Positions 36,566-42,832 of a stretch of 42,832 bases of DNA are shown here, piece by piece. Origin of the DNA: a virus; IMG/VR virus record IMGVR_UViG_3300045107_000881, positions 1 to 42,832 of that record, one strand, 5' to 3'. The position numbers were made by a program, and so were the translations under genes. The notes under the pieces were generated by a model that did no database searches, had not been told where the DNA came from, and worked only from the letters and a program-made list of their open reading frames with translations. Each line of letters starts with the position of its first letter. The stretch's first letter is position 1.

Positions 36566-36786
36566 GCAAGCCCGAGAACCCGCCCGCGTTTCCGCAGCCC
36601 GGCTTCCCGCGAGAGCCCGGCATGACCCTGCGGGACTGGTTCGCGGGGCAGGCGTTGACCGGCTTGGTGTCCGGTCATTTGGCTGCCAGTCCGGACCATA
36701 ACATTGGCAGCGAGGACGGGCCGCACCTTGCGACCGAGTCCTACCGCATCGCCGACGCCATGCTCTCCGCGCGAGGTGACGCATGA
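36562..36786 (+). CDS. Conserved small phage protein (GMTLRDWFAGQA type)
   Basis: The 74-residue protein starts with GTG in a GTGA overlap. It has the pattern PGMTLRDWFAGQALTGLV near residue 20 and ATESYRIADAMLSAR near the end, a pair seen together in many small proteins of temperate phages. The function of that family is unknown. Confidence 0.7.
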   Translation: MSKPENPPAFPQPGFPREPGMTLRDWFAGQALTGLVSGHLAASPDHNIGSEDGPHLATESYRIADAMLSARGDA

Positions 36787-36836
36787 CCCGCGCCCTCGAA
36801 ATCCTCGCCTCGCGCGAGTTCCGCACACCAAGGTGA
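36783..36836 (+). CDS. Micro-frame of 17 residues
   Basis: An ATG in an ATGA overlap opens a 17-residue frame (MTRALEILASREFRTPR) that ends 7 nt before the exonuclease start. It may only serve to bring ribosomes to the exonuclease gene. Evidence is limited to the coupling. Confidence 0.25.
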   Translation: MTRALEILASREFRTPR

Positions 36837-36843
36837 CGTTCTG

Positions 36844-37605
36844 ATGGACAACCCCTTCGACATGCCCGCCGGCTCGTTCGACTTCGCGTCGGAGGCTGAG
36901 ACGCCGAGCGCCAGCCCAAGCAAGCGTGGCCCCGTCTACCACGACAAGCTGATCCAAGGCTCGGATGAATGGCTAGCAGCCCGCTGCGGTCTGATCACCG
37001 CGTCGGAGATGAAGCACCTGCTCTCACCGAAAACGCTGAAGGTCGCCGACAACGAGAAGACCCGCGCGCACGTCTACGAACTGTTGTTCCAGCGCCTAAC
37101 CGGGTTCGTTGAGCCGCACTACATCAGCGACGACATGCTCAGAGGCCAGGAGGACGAGTTTTACGCTCGCCAGCTCTACGCCGAGCACTTCGCGCCAGTG
37201 CAGGAAGTCGGCTTCATCACGAACGACGAGTGGGGCTTCACGATCGGTTACAGCCCCGACGCTCTGGTCGGCGATGACGGCCTGATCGAATGCAAGTCGC
37301 GCCGCGGCAAGTATCAGATCCAGACGATCGCCGAGAATGAAGTGCCGGAGGAATACATCCTCCAGCTTCAAACCGGACTGCTCGTCACCGGGCGCAAGTG
37401 GATCGATTTCATCAGCTATTCGGGCGGGCTGCCGATGTTCGTCAAGCGCGTCGAACCCGACCCGCTGATCCAGGGCGCGATCGTCGCTGCCTGCGCGCAT
37501 TTCGAAGCCAAGCTTGCCGAGAAGGAGCGCGAGTACCGCGCCACCCTCACCACCATGCCGAAGGTCATCGAGACCGAGCGGCGCATTGAGATGGAGATGT
37601 TCTGA
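36844..37605 (+). CDS. YqaJ/lambda-type exonuclease (viral recombinase)
   Basis: The 253-residue nuclease shows the YqaJ order: LIQGSDEWLAARCGLITASEMKHLL near 36-60, then GYSPDALVGDDGLIECKSRRGKYQ near 139-162 with the catalytic D...E-x-K core, and PEEYILQLQTGLLVTGRKWIDFISYSGGLP near 172-201. It degrades one strand of linear DNA for phage recombination and should work with an annealing protein, perhaps 38185-38844. It shares 1 nt with the next gene. Confidence 0.9.
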   Translation: MDNPFDMPAGSFDFASEAETPSASPSKRGPVYHDKLIQGSDEWLAARCGLITASEMKHLLSPKTLKVADNEKTRAHVYELLFQRLTGFVEPHYISDDMLRGQEDEFYARQLYAEHFAPVQEVGFITNDEWGFTIGYSPDALVGDDGLIECKSRRGKYQIQTIAENEVPEEYILQLQTGLLVTGRKWIDFISYSGGLPMFVKRVEPDPLIQGAIVAACAHFEAKLAEKEREYRATLTTMPKVIETERRIEMEMF

Positions 37606-37967
37606 TGGCGGGCTCTGATCTGCCGGAAGGCGCGACCTGCGGCGATTGTGTTCACATCCGGCGCTGCGGAGCGATGTTCGGGCACGTTGCGACCGACACT
37701 TACTGCGATTGGGTGCCGAGTAAGTTTCGCGCGACGCAACCAGCACCTCAGTTTCTCGCGACCGAGGACGGCGAGTTCAACGGCAACTCGGAGATCCGGG
37801 TTTGCGACTGCGAACGCTCGGCCAACGGCTTGGGATTGAGCGGGCGCCCTTGCGACTGCGGCGCCCCGATCGGCGAGGTCTGCCCAGACTGTGACGGTCG
37901 CGGCTGCGACGATGACATGCTCTGCCCGATGCCGTGTGAAGCCTGCTGCGGAAAGGGCATCATATGA
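37605..37967 (+). CDS. Cys-rich protein with two zinc-binding halves
   Basis: The 120-residue protein has about 20 Cys. The first half (CGDCVHIRRCGAMFG...YCDWVPSKF) resembles short phage zinc proteins. The second (CDCERSANGLGLSGRPCDCGAPIGEVCPDCDGRGCDDDMLCPMPCEACCGKG) carries the CPDCxGxGC knuckle also found at 1226-1402. This looks like a fusion of two small units. It could act as a DnaJ-like zinc scaffold, with no evidence of partner. Confidence 0.65.
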   Translation: MAGSDLPEGATCGDCVHIRRCGAMFGHVATDTYCDWVPSKFRATQPAPQFLATEDGEFNGNSEIRVCDCERSANGLGLSGRPCDCGAPIGEVCPDCDGRGCDDDMLCPMPCEACCGKGII

Positions 37968-38185
37968 CCAGCCTCCTCCCCTGCCCCTTCTGCGGCTCCG
38001 AAGCAGAGTTCGGCGTGGTCAACACCACCCCGACAGACCCCGATTTCGGCGGTCACTTCATTCAGTGCACCGCACCCGACTGCCACGGCTGCATGGGCCT
38101 TCGTTTTCCGTGCGGCGACGATCCTCGGCCCGCTCTCGCCGAGGCTTGGAACAGCCGCTGTCATTCAACTCAAGGAGAAATCTGA
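37964..38185 (+). CDS. Lar-like restriction alleviation protein
   Basis: The 73-residue protein has PCPFCGSEAEFG at the start, a second pair CTAPDCHGC, and AEAWNSRC at the end, the Lar family layout of a small zinc ribbon with W-N-x-R. Lar of Rac modifies type I restriction-modification in favour of methylation. It lies near two phage DNA methyltransferases, a consistent anti-restriction theme. Annotation of Lar by motif alone is approximate. Confidence 0.75.
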   Translation: MTSLLPCPFCGSEAEFGVVNTTPTDPDFGGHFIQCTAPDCHGCMGLRFPCGDDPRPALAEAWNSRCHSTQGEI

Positions 38186-38844
38186 TGGGCGATATGTCCG
38201 CCGTCATTATCCCGAAGTCCGACCAGATCAACGCTGACGACCTGATCGCGGGACCGAAGACCTACACCATCGAGGCCGTGGAAGTGCGGCCCGGCACCGA
38301 ACAGCCGGTCAACATTCACCTCGTCGGCGAGGATCGCGCCTGGCGCCCGTGCAAGTCGATGAGCCGCGTGCTTGTCGCCGCATGGGGTCCGGACTCCGCC
38401 AAGTACAAGGGCAAGAGCCTGACGCTCTACCGCGACCCGAAGGTGAAGTGGGGCGGCTTGGAAGTCGGCGGCATCCGCATCTCGCACATGAGCCACCTCG
38501 ACCGCGAGATGCTGATGCAGCTCACCGCGACGAAGGGCAAGCGCGCGCCGCATATCGTGAAGCCGCTCGTCGACGCGCCCCCGCCGCAGACGGACGACCG
38601 CGCCGCCAAGTGGGCCGCGAGCTTCATCGCCGGGCTTGCGCGTATCGAGGACGACGCCGCGCTGACGGCCCTGCTCGAACAGCAGGAAACGCGCCTGGCC
38701 GAACTGGCGAACAAGCGGCCGGAACTGCGTGCGCAGATCGACACGGCGATCGAGGCGCGTCGGGGCGAGTTCAATGCCTTCGACACAGCCGGCACGACCG
38801 CCGACCCGTTCGCCGACGACCAGCCGGCGCTGACTGAGAACTGA
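38185..38844 (+). CDS. Recombination-module partner of the exonuclease, unrecognised fold
   Basis: The 219-residue protein has a strong AAGGAG ribosome site. Residues 1-130 are strand-rich (ADDLIAGPKTYTIEAVEVRPGTEQPVNIHLVGEDRAWRPCKSMSRVL; SLTLYRDPKVKWGGLEVGGIRISHMSHLD), which could be an OB-like fold. A helical region and an acidic end follow (TADPFADDQPALTEN), reminiscent of single-strand-binding tails. It sits where lambda-type operons encode the annealing or ssDNA-binding partner. I do not recognise a known annealase. Confidence 0.6.
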   Translation: MGDMSAVIIPKSDQINADDLIAGPKTYTIEAVEVRPGTEQPVNIHLVGEDRAWRPCKSMSRVLVAAWGPDSAKYKGKSLTLYRDPKVKWGGLEVGGIRISHMSHLDREMLMQLTATKGKRAPHIVKPLVDAPPPQTDDRAAKWAASFIAGLARIEDDAALTALLEQQETRLAELANKRPELRAQIDTAIEARRGEFNAFDTAGTTADPFADDQPALTEN

Positions 38845-38858
38845 GATCAACCAGGGAG

Positions 38859-38883
38859 CCCCGGAGCCTAACAAGCTCCGGGG
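38859..38883 (+). terminator. Strong 9-bp hairpin after the recombination genes
   Basis: CCCCGGAGC (38859-38867) and GCTCCGGGG (38875-38883) form a perfect stem with a 7-nt loop, in the gap between 38844 and 38895. There is no T-run after it, so it may be a partial or Rho-assisted terminator or an RNA stability element. Confidence 0.45.
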
Positions 38884-38894
38884 TAGCAATCACG

Positions 38895-39257
38895 ATGACC
38901 ACCCCCACCGAACGCGAAATCCTCCGCTGCCTGAGCAGCAGCGAGCCGATGACGAAGGGCGCGTTGCAGAAGCTTGTGGGCGCCGATGCGCTTGCTGACG
39001 TTCTCCGAACGGCGGGATCGGCTGGACTGATCACGGTGAAGTTTGTTCGAGGCCCGCGCGGCCAGCTTCTCGGGTCGGGCTATGTGCTGACGGAAAAGGG
39101 CGCGGATGCGTGCGCGGAGATGGAGCGGCGCGGCAAGGCATTCGACGCGTTCATCGACAGCGAGTTTGGCCCCGACCCTGCTCACCCCGCGTTCCACACG
39201 CCACCCAAGCCCCGCCCCCTGCTCGCGCGGATCGCGGCTTTCGTGTGGGGGCGGTGA
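38895..39257 (+). CDS. Winged-helix-like early protein
   Basis: The 120-residue protein has a probable winged helix (TEREILRCLSSSEPMTKGALQKLVGADALADVLRTAGSAGLITVKFVRGPRGQLLGSGYVLTEKGADACAEM), similar in plan to MarR-type units. A Pro-rich end follows with a short hydrophobic tail (LLARIAAFVWGR). It is probably a regulator or DNA-binding protein; no family is assigned. Confidence 0.6.
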   Translation: MTTPTEREILRCLSSSEPMTKGALQKLVGADALADVLRTAGSAGLITVKFVRGPRGQLLGSGYVLTEKGADACAEMERRGKAFDAFIDSEFGPDPAHPAFHTPPKPRPLLARIAAFVWGR

Positions 39258-39736
39258 TGTTCGACTTTGCGATTACCCACCAGTCGCAACTTCAGCCAGA
39301 GCGCAACAAGTTTCACAAGGGCAACGGCAGCGACGGCAAGCATTACTGGCTTACGCCGCCGAAGCTCTATGCCGAACTCAACGCCGAGTTTCACTTCGAC
39401 TTCGACCCGTGCCCGTATCCGAAGCCCGACGATTTTGACGGGCTGACGTGCGAGTGGGGGCAGTCCAGCTACGTCAACCCGCCGTTCGGATCCATCATCC
39501 ACCAGGGCAAGAAGAAAGGCCCGACCGCGTGGGTGCGCAAGGCCATCGCCGAGCAGCAGAAAGGCAAGCGCGTCGTGCTTGTCTACCCGGTCGACAAGTG
39601 GGTGCTGATGCTGCTCGGCGCGGGCGCGAAGGTTCGCAACCTCGGCGACGTGAAGTGGCTGGCAACCGAGGACGGGTCTGAGGGCAAAGGCACCGGGCGG
39701 CACATCGCCTGCTTCATCTTGGAGCCCTCAGCATGA
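39257..39736 (+). CDS. Phage DNA N6-adenine methyltransferase (Dam type)
   Basis: The 159-residue protein matches the phage Dam family: YWLTPPKLYAELNAEFHFDFDPCPYP near 33-58 and SSYVNPPFGS near 73-82, where NPPF is the catalytic motif, then VRKAIAEQQKGKRVVLVYP. It modifies adenine and may protect phage DNA or adjust regulation. ATG 39257 lies in the previous stop overlap (TGATG). Confidence 0.85.
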   Translation: MFDFAITHQSQLQPERNKFHKGNGSDGKHYWLTPPKLYAELNAEFHFDFDPCPYPKPDDFDGLTCEWGQSSYVNPPFGSIIHQGKKKGPTAWVRKAIAEQQKGKRVVLVYPVDKWVLMLLGAGAKVRNLGDVKWLATEDGSEGKGTGRHIACFILEPSA

Positions 39737-39864
39737 CCGCCCGCGACCACTGGCGCGCGGTGTGGCTGCGCGAAGGGGCTGTGTTCACACGCAGGGAGCC
39801 GGACAGGCCGTTTTGGATCCCCGAATGGGAAGTGCGGCGGCTGCTGAAAAGGAGGGCGGCGTGA
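39733..39864 (+). CDS. Small basic early protein (43 residues)
   Basis: A 43-residue frame from ATG 39733 (ATGA overlap) to TGA 39864 (TGATG with the next gene) is rich in Trp and Arg (DHWRAVWLREG; FWIPEWEVRRLLKRR). Two-sided coupling supports it. It also contains the AAGGAGG ribosome site for the next gene. Confidence 0.5.
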   Translation: MTARDHWRAVWLREGAVFTRREPDRPFWIPEWEVRRLLKRRAA

Positions 39865-40214
39865 TGATGAACCACAGCATTCACGACCTCGAAATTCCGA
39901 AGGAAAAGCCATCGCTCGCCGAGATTGCGGCCATGCCATACCCGGTGAGCGAACTGACGATGCGGCGCTTTTATGATCCGCTCTGGGGCAAAGACAAAGG
40001 CGAAGGCGACACCGTAAAGTGGAAGGTCGAGATCAGCTACAGCTACGTCGTCAAGGAGCGCTCAGTCGTCGAGTACGAAGTCGAGGCGTGCACGGCCGAG
40101 GATGCCAAGCGCCTCGCGGAAGAGATGTTCGACAACGACGACAATATTGAGGGCGGCTGGGACGCTGACGACTTCGAAATCGACGACGTCGATGTTCAGG
40201 AGGTCGCCCAATGA
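39864..40214 (+). CDS. Acidic early protein, unknown
   Basis: The 116-residue protein has a strong AAGGAGG ribosome site. The middle is strand-rich (GDTVKWKVEISYSYVVKERSVVEYEVEACTAEDAKRLAEEMFDNDD). The C-terminus is extremely acidic (WDADDFEIDDVDVQEV), resembling DNA-mimic proteins that inhibit DNA-binding enzymes. That idea is inference only. It lies between the Dam and Dcm genes. Confidence 0.65.
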   Translation: MMNHSIHDLEIPKEKPSLAEIAAMPYPVSELTMRRFYDPLWGKDKGEGDTVKWKVEISYSYVVKERSVVEYEVEACTAEDAKRLAEEMFDNDDNIEGGWDADDFEIDDVDVQEVAQ

Positions 40215-40297
40215 CCCGCCCTGTCCTGCCGCCAGCACGAAAGCGCGCGCCGCATCGCACGGTCGGGGGAAGCTGGCGGGAGGTTAGGAGGAAGTGA
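40211..40297 (+). CDS. Micro-gene of 28 residues, basic
   Basis: An ATG in an ATGA overlap gives a 28-residue Arg/Pro-rich peptide (MTRPVLPPARKRAPHRTVGG). Its end contains the TTAGGAGGAAG sequence that is the ribosome site of the methyltransferase gene. It may be a real small protein or a coupling frame. Confidence 0.35.
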   Translation: MTRPVLPPARKRAPHRTVGGSWREVRRK

Positions 40298-40298
40298 C

Positions 40299-41489
40299 AT
40301 GGCTCTACGTGCCCGGAACGTCCTCTCCTTGTGCGCCGGCGTTGGAGGACTCGAACTTGGCATCGCACTCGCCCTGCGCTGTCGGGGACAGGATGCACGC
40401 GGCATCTGTTACGTGGAGAGGGAAGCAGCAGCCGCCGCAAGCCTGGTCGCGTCGATGGACGCGGGTTGGCTTCATCCGGCACCTGTCTGGTCTGACCTGC
40501 TCACCTTCGACGCTCGACCATGGCGTGGCCTCGTTCATATCCTCGCTTCAGGCGATCCCTGCCAGGACAACAGCGTTGCCGGAAAGCGCGCCGGAGCTGA
40601 TGGCGAGCGCTTCCTCGCTCCCGAGGTCGTCCGCATCGCCGACGAGTGCCGGCCTGATCTTATCTTCCGGGAGAACGTCCCGGGGAACGCAGGCGAGCAA
40701 CTTGCGGCCCTCGTCCCGGCATTGGAGCGATTGGGCTACCGCGTTGCGTGCGGAATATTCAGCTCGGCCGAGACCGGAAACACCATGCGACGCGAGCGAC
40801 TGTTCGTCTTGGCCGAGCGCCAAAGTAGCAACGGGGGCCTACAGCTACGCGCGCGGGGATCACGACAAGCCGGTGCTGAACTTGGAGGGTGCCGCCTTGG
40901 AGTGGAAGGCTCCGAACGTGCCGAACGGTGGCCGCTCGACGACCCACGCGGAGCGCAAGGGCAACACGCTCTACCACGACGGGCAGAAAGTGCAGGAAGG
41001 CTTGGAGGCTCAGGCGAAGTCTTGGTCCAGCCCGAAAGCCTCGGATCCGGAAAAAGCGGGGCCGAACATGCGGGGCAGCAAGGGCGACGTGCCGCTGCCG
41101 GGGCAGGCGGCGAACTGGCCCGCGCCAGCGAACCGCGACCACAAGGGCAGCAGCGAAGGCAGCATCACGAGGCAGGACGGGAAGTCCAGAGCCGACATGC
41201 TGGACTACGCAGCGGAGCAGTTCTTCCGCCCGCCGTCATCCCCGGCCCGACCGATAGCCGGTGGATCGATGTCCTCGACCGCTTCCCCGAACTCCAACCA
41301 GCCCTCAGTGAAGAGGAAGCTCAATCCCATCTTCGTCGAGGCGTTGATGCGATGGCCCACCGGGTTGAGCGGCTTCGAGCGACAGGAAATGGCGTGGACC
41401 CGGTGGTGGCAGCTACAGCTTTCCTTCGTCTTGGCGCTCTGCTCGCAGAGGCCGGCTCAGGATCGTCTTTTGTGAGGAAAGCAGCATGA
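40299..41489 (+). CDS. DNA cytosine-5 methyltransferase with target region shifted into another frame
   Basis: The frame of 396 codons has the m5C motifs at its two ends. Motif I is VLSLCAGVGGLELG, motif IV SGDPCQDNS with the catalytic Cys, motif VI IFRENVPG, motif VIII RRERLFVLAE (to about 40818), and motifs IX/X HRVERLRATGNGVDPVVAATAFLRLG (about 41357-41434). Between about 40820 and 41280 this frame is Arg/Gly/Ala-rich and not methyltransferase-like, whereas the +1 frame is. The encoded enzyme therefore probably lacks its normal target recognition region unless a shift occurs. A GGAGG ribosome site precedes the ATG, and the end overlaps the next gene by 4 nt. Confidence 0.75.
   Translation: MALRARNVLSLCAGVGGLELGIALALRCRGQDARGICYVEREAAAAASLVASMDAGWLHPAPVWSDLLTFDARPWRGLVHILASGDPCQDNSVAGKRAGADGERFLAPEVVRIADECRPDLIFRENVPGNAGEQLAALVPALERLGYRVACGIFSSAETGNTMRRERLFVLAERQSSNGGLQLRARGSRQAGAELGGCRLGVEGSERAERWPLDDPRGAQGQHALPRRAESAGRLGGSGEVLVQPESLGSGKSGAEHAGQQGRRAAAGAGGELARASEPRPQGQQRRQHHEAGREVQSRHAGLRSGAVLPPAVIPGPTDSRWIDVLDRFPELQPALSEEEAQSHLRRGVDAMAHRVERLRATGNGVDPVVAATAFLRLGALLAEAGSGSSFVRKAA
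40810..41475 (+). other. Methyltransferase-like sequence in the +1 frame
   Basis: In the frame one base ahead of the Dcm gene, 40810-41475 reads like the variable region of phage cytosine methyltransferases: WPSAKVATGAYSYARGDHD, KSWSSPKASDPEKAG, NWPAPANRDHKGSSEG, RADMLDYAAEQFF, and KRKLNPIFVEALMRWPTG. This frame is also open from 40294 to 41475. It joins the main frame at a place where a deletion near 40810 seems to have fused motif VIII to the first WP unit. Whether a shift lets both parts be made in one chain is unknown. Confidence 0.7.
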
Positions 41490-41713
41490 CCGAGATCACA
41501 CAAGCGGATCGCGAGCGGCTGGCGGCTGAGGCGTTGCGCGACCTGATGGCGACGCGACTTCGCCTTTCAGCCAAGCTCAACACCGAACTCGCCGCCGGAA
41601 TGACGGGGCACGGCCAGAATGCTTTGCGTGACCACTTCCTGAGTTGCGCGAAGCTCATGCTCGATGCCGCCGCTGAACTGACGCAGCGCCCGACCCAGGC
41701 GCGGGAGGGGTGA
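41486..41713 (+). CDS. Small phage protein of the TQADRE family
   Basis: The 75-residue helical protein starts M-T-E-I-TQADRE, like the 825-1016 gene at the other end of the prophage. The rest (LAAEALRDLMATRLRLSAKLNTELAAG; ALRDHFLSCAKLMLDAAAEL) is helical and differs from its paralogue. It is coupled to the methyltransferase gene by ATGA with GAGGAAAG upstream. Function unknown. Confidence 0.7.
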   Translation: MTEITQADRERLAAEALRDLMATRLRLSAKLNTELAAGMTGHGQNALRDHFLSCAKLMLDAAAELTQRPTQAREG

Positions 41714-41714
41714 G

Positions 41715-42029
41715 GTGAAACCATACAGCCCCGAGACGCTGGCTGACCGCTGGGCTTGCAGCGCCGAGAAGGTTCGCCGCATGGTTCATTCCGGCGAGCT
41801 GGCGAGCTTCCGACTTGGCAAGCTGATTCGCATTCCGGCTGCCGAAGTGGAGCGGTACGAGTGCCAGAATACCGGCTTGTCAGACACAGAGGAAAGTTCA
41901 GCCTCGCCTTCAACGAGCCGGGACGAGGACGTGTTCGCGTCGCGCTTGGTACGGATGACCGGGGCGAAGCAGAGGCTCGCGCTCGTGAACTGTGGCGGGC
42001 TCGAAATGCCCCCATCGGCGACAAGGTAG
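41715..42029 (+). CDS. xis: Excisionase-like winged-helix protein
   Basis: The 104-residue protein starts with GTG after GGGAGGGGTGAG. It has an AlpA/MerR-type winged helix (SPETLADRWACSAEKVRRMVHSGELASFRLGKLIRIPAAEVERYEC, 5-50), the usual form of phage excisionases. A disordered Ser-rich linker and a basic tail follow (FASRLVRMTGAKQRLALV). Its last 169 nt overlap the integrase start in another frame. It would bend attachment-site DNA, perhaps at the repeats near 755-787 in the prophage. Confidence 0.75.
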   Translation: MKPYSPETLADRWACSAEKVRRMVHSGELASFRLGKLIRIPAAEVERYECQNTGLSDTEESSASPSTSRDEDVFASRLVRMTGAKQRLALVNCGGLEMPPSATR

Positions 42030-42832
42030 CGAACCTGTGGGACGCCTATGTCACCGACCGCAAGGCGAATGTCGCCCGCACGGATCGGTTCGACAGCTTA
42101 TGGGCCGCCCTTTCCCCAAACTTCGGACACCGCATCGGTTCGGCGATCACGCGCGACGACTGCAAGGCGTATGCGAAGATCCGCGAGCGCGCCGGCAAGC
42201 GTCCCTCGACCATAAAGACCGAGCTGGAGTTTCTGCGGGCCTGCCTGCGCTTTCACTATGGCCCGAAAGCGCCCGCGGTATGGGTGCCGCAAGAGTCGAA
42301 GCCGCGCGACCGCTGGCTGACAAAGGACGAGGCGAAGCGCCTGCTCGACGCGATCGAGACGCCGCACGTTCGGCTGTTCGTGGAACTGGCACTCGGCACC
42401 GGGGCGCGCATGTCCGCGATCCTCGACCTGACATGGGACCGGGTGGACTGGCGCTCGGGAACGATCGACTTCAACCCCGCAGGGCGCGAGATCACGAACA
42501 AGCGCCGGGTGACAGTGCCGATGAGCGCGCGCGTGCGGGCTGCGATGGAAGAAGCGCAGAAGGCCGCGCTGACGGACCATGTGATCGAGTATGGCGGCAA
42601 ACCCGTTGCGAGCGTCAAGAAGGCGATCCAGGCGGCTGCCCGACGTTCGGGCGTGCCCTGCTCGCCGCACGTGTTCCGGCATACCGCAGGCGTGTGGCTG
42701 GCCGAGGCAGACGTGCCGATGCAGAAGATCGCGCAGTATCTCGGGCACACGTCAACGCGCGTCACCGAGCGGGTCTATGCCCGATATTCGCCGAGCTACA
42801 TGCGCGATGCGGCGGCTGCGCTCGACTGGTGA
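41861..42832 (+). CDS. int: Phage tyrosine integrase
   Basis: The protein has 323 residues from GTG 41861. An N-terminal DNA-arm-like domain (RHRGKFSLAFNEPGRGRVRVALGTDD) comes first, then a SAM-like core-binding domain (NLWDAYVTDRKANVARTDRFDSLW). The catalytic domain has Arg183 (GTGARMSAIL), Lys214 (NKRRVTV), His270 and Arg273 (HVFRH), His296 (YLGHTS) and Tyr306 (ERVYARYSP). It integrates the phage, probably at the tRNA-Val gene. The longer frame from 41756 only covers the excisionase gene and is unlikely. Its stop is the last base of the window. Confidence 0.9.
   Translation: MPEYRLVRHRGKFSLAFNEPGRGRVRVALGTDDRGEAEARARELWRARNAPIGDKVANLWDAYVTDRKANVARTDRFDSLWAALSPNFGHRIGSAITRDDCKAYAKIRERAGKRPSTIKTELEFLRACLRFHYGPKAPAVWVPQESKPRDRWLTKDEAKRLLDAIETPHVRLFVELALGTGARMSAILDLTWDRVDWRSGTIDFNPAGREITNKRRVTVPMSARVRAAMEEAQKAALTDHVIEYGGKPVASVKKAIQAAARRSGVPCSPHVFRHTAGVWLAEADVPMQKIAQYLGHTSTRVTERVYARYSPSYMRDAAAALDW

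Noticed and set aside
41756-41860. Longer integrase start at 41756
   Set aside because: The extra 35 residues are the shadow of the excisionase HTH and look nothing like an integrase N-terminus.
1-42832. CRISPR array, insertion sequence or retroelement
   Set aside because: I saw no regularly spaced repeats, transposase, reverse transcriptase or template/variable repeat pair in the window.

Overview
The window is almost entirely one temperate, tailed (siphovirus-type, HK97-like) prophage in a GC-rich alphaproteobacterium, most likely a member of the Sphingomonadales. The evidence for the host is the base composition, a PEPxxWA-CTERM cargo protein, a carph-isopro-type Cro protein and the general style of the small phage proteins. 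These are family-level judgements made from memory, not from a database search. The only clearly chromosomal features are a cytoplasmic XRE/S24-like regulator (1-564) and a tRNA-Val(TAC) gene (611-686). The tRNA is the probable left attachment site. A tyrosine integrase ends exactly at the right edge (42832), so the right attachment site would lie just outside the window.

Layout. (a) 825-3350, plus strand: ten tightly overlapping small genes of unknown function. (b) 3455-4009, plus strand: a secreted PEP-CTERM cargo gene whose 3' end overlaps the tail spike gene. (c) 28410 down to 3963, minus strand: the late operon, in the order HNH nuclease, terminase small and large subunits, portal, ClpP-like protease, major capsid protein, head accessory proteins including an Ala/Thr repeat protein, head-tail connectors, major tail protein, tail chaperones, tape measure, distal tail and hub proteins, holin, metallophosphoesterase, endolysin, Rz with embedded Rz1, LamG-like protein and beta-helix spike. 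One plus-strand secreted-protein gene (16246-16641) interrupts the tail genes. (d) 34358 down to 28556, minus strand: the leftward early operon with Cro, HTH regulators, RusA, a DUF1376 protein and a split primase/helicase. (e) 34452-35018, plus strand: the CI-like S24 repressor. (f) 35118-42832, plus strand: the rightward early operon with small genes, an HNH homing-type nuclease, lambda-type exonuclease and partner, a Lar-like protein, Dam and Dcm methyltransferases, excisionase and integrase.

Regulation visible in the sequence. Five copies of a 17-bp operator (best copy GTTCCGATTATCGGAAC) flank cI: three lie between cro and cI and two lie in front of the rightward operon. The best copy exactly fills the spacer between a TTGACG -35 and a TAGCTT -10. 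A hairpin, a U-tract and then a ribosome site sit immediately before each of three late genes: HNH, capsid and major tail protein. The gene just upstream of the late leader (28556-29143) occupies the position of a lambda Q antiterminator. After excision, the plus-strand cluster at the left end would become the downstream continuation of the int operon, and both clusters share protein families.

Features of special interest are the two-frame Dcm gene, the Zn-ribbon and helicase parts of the primase lying in different frames, the two plus-strand cargo genes in minus-strand territory, the repeat protein, and repeated gene-junction sequences in the small-gene cluster.
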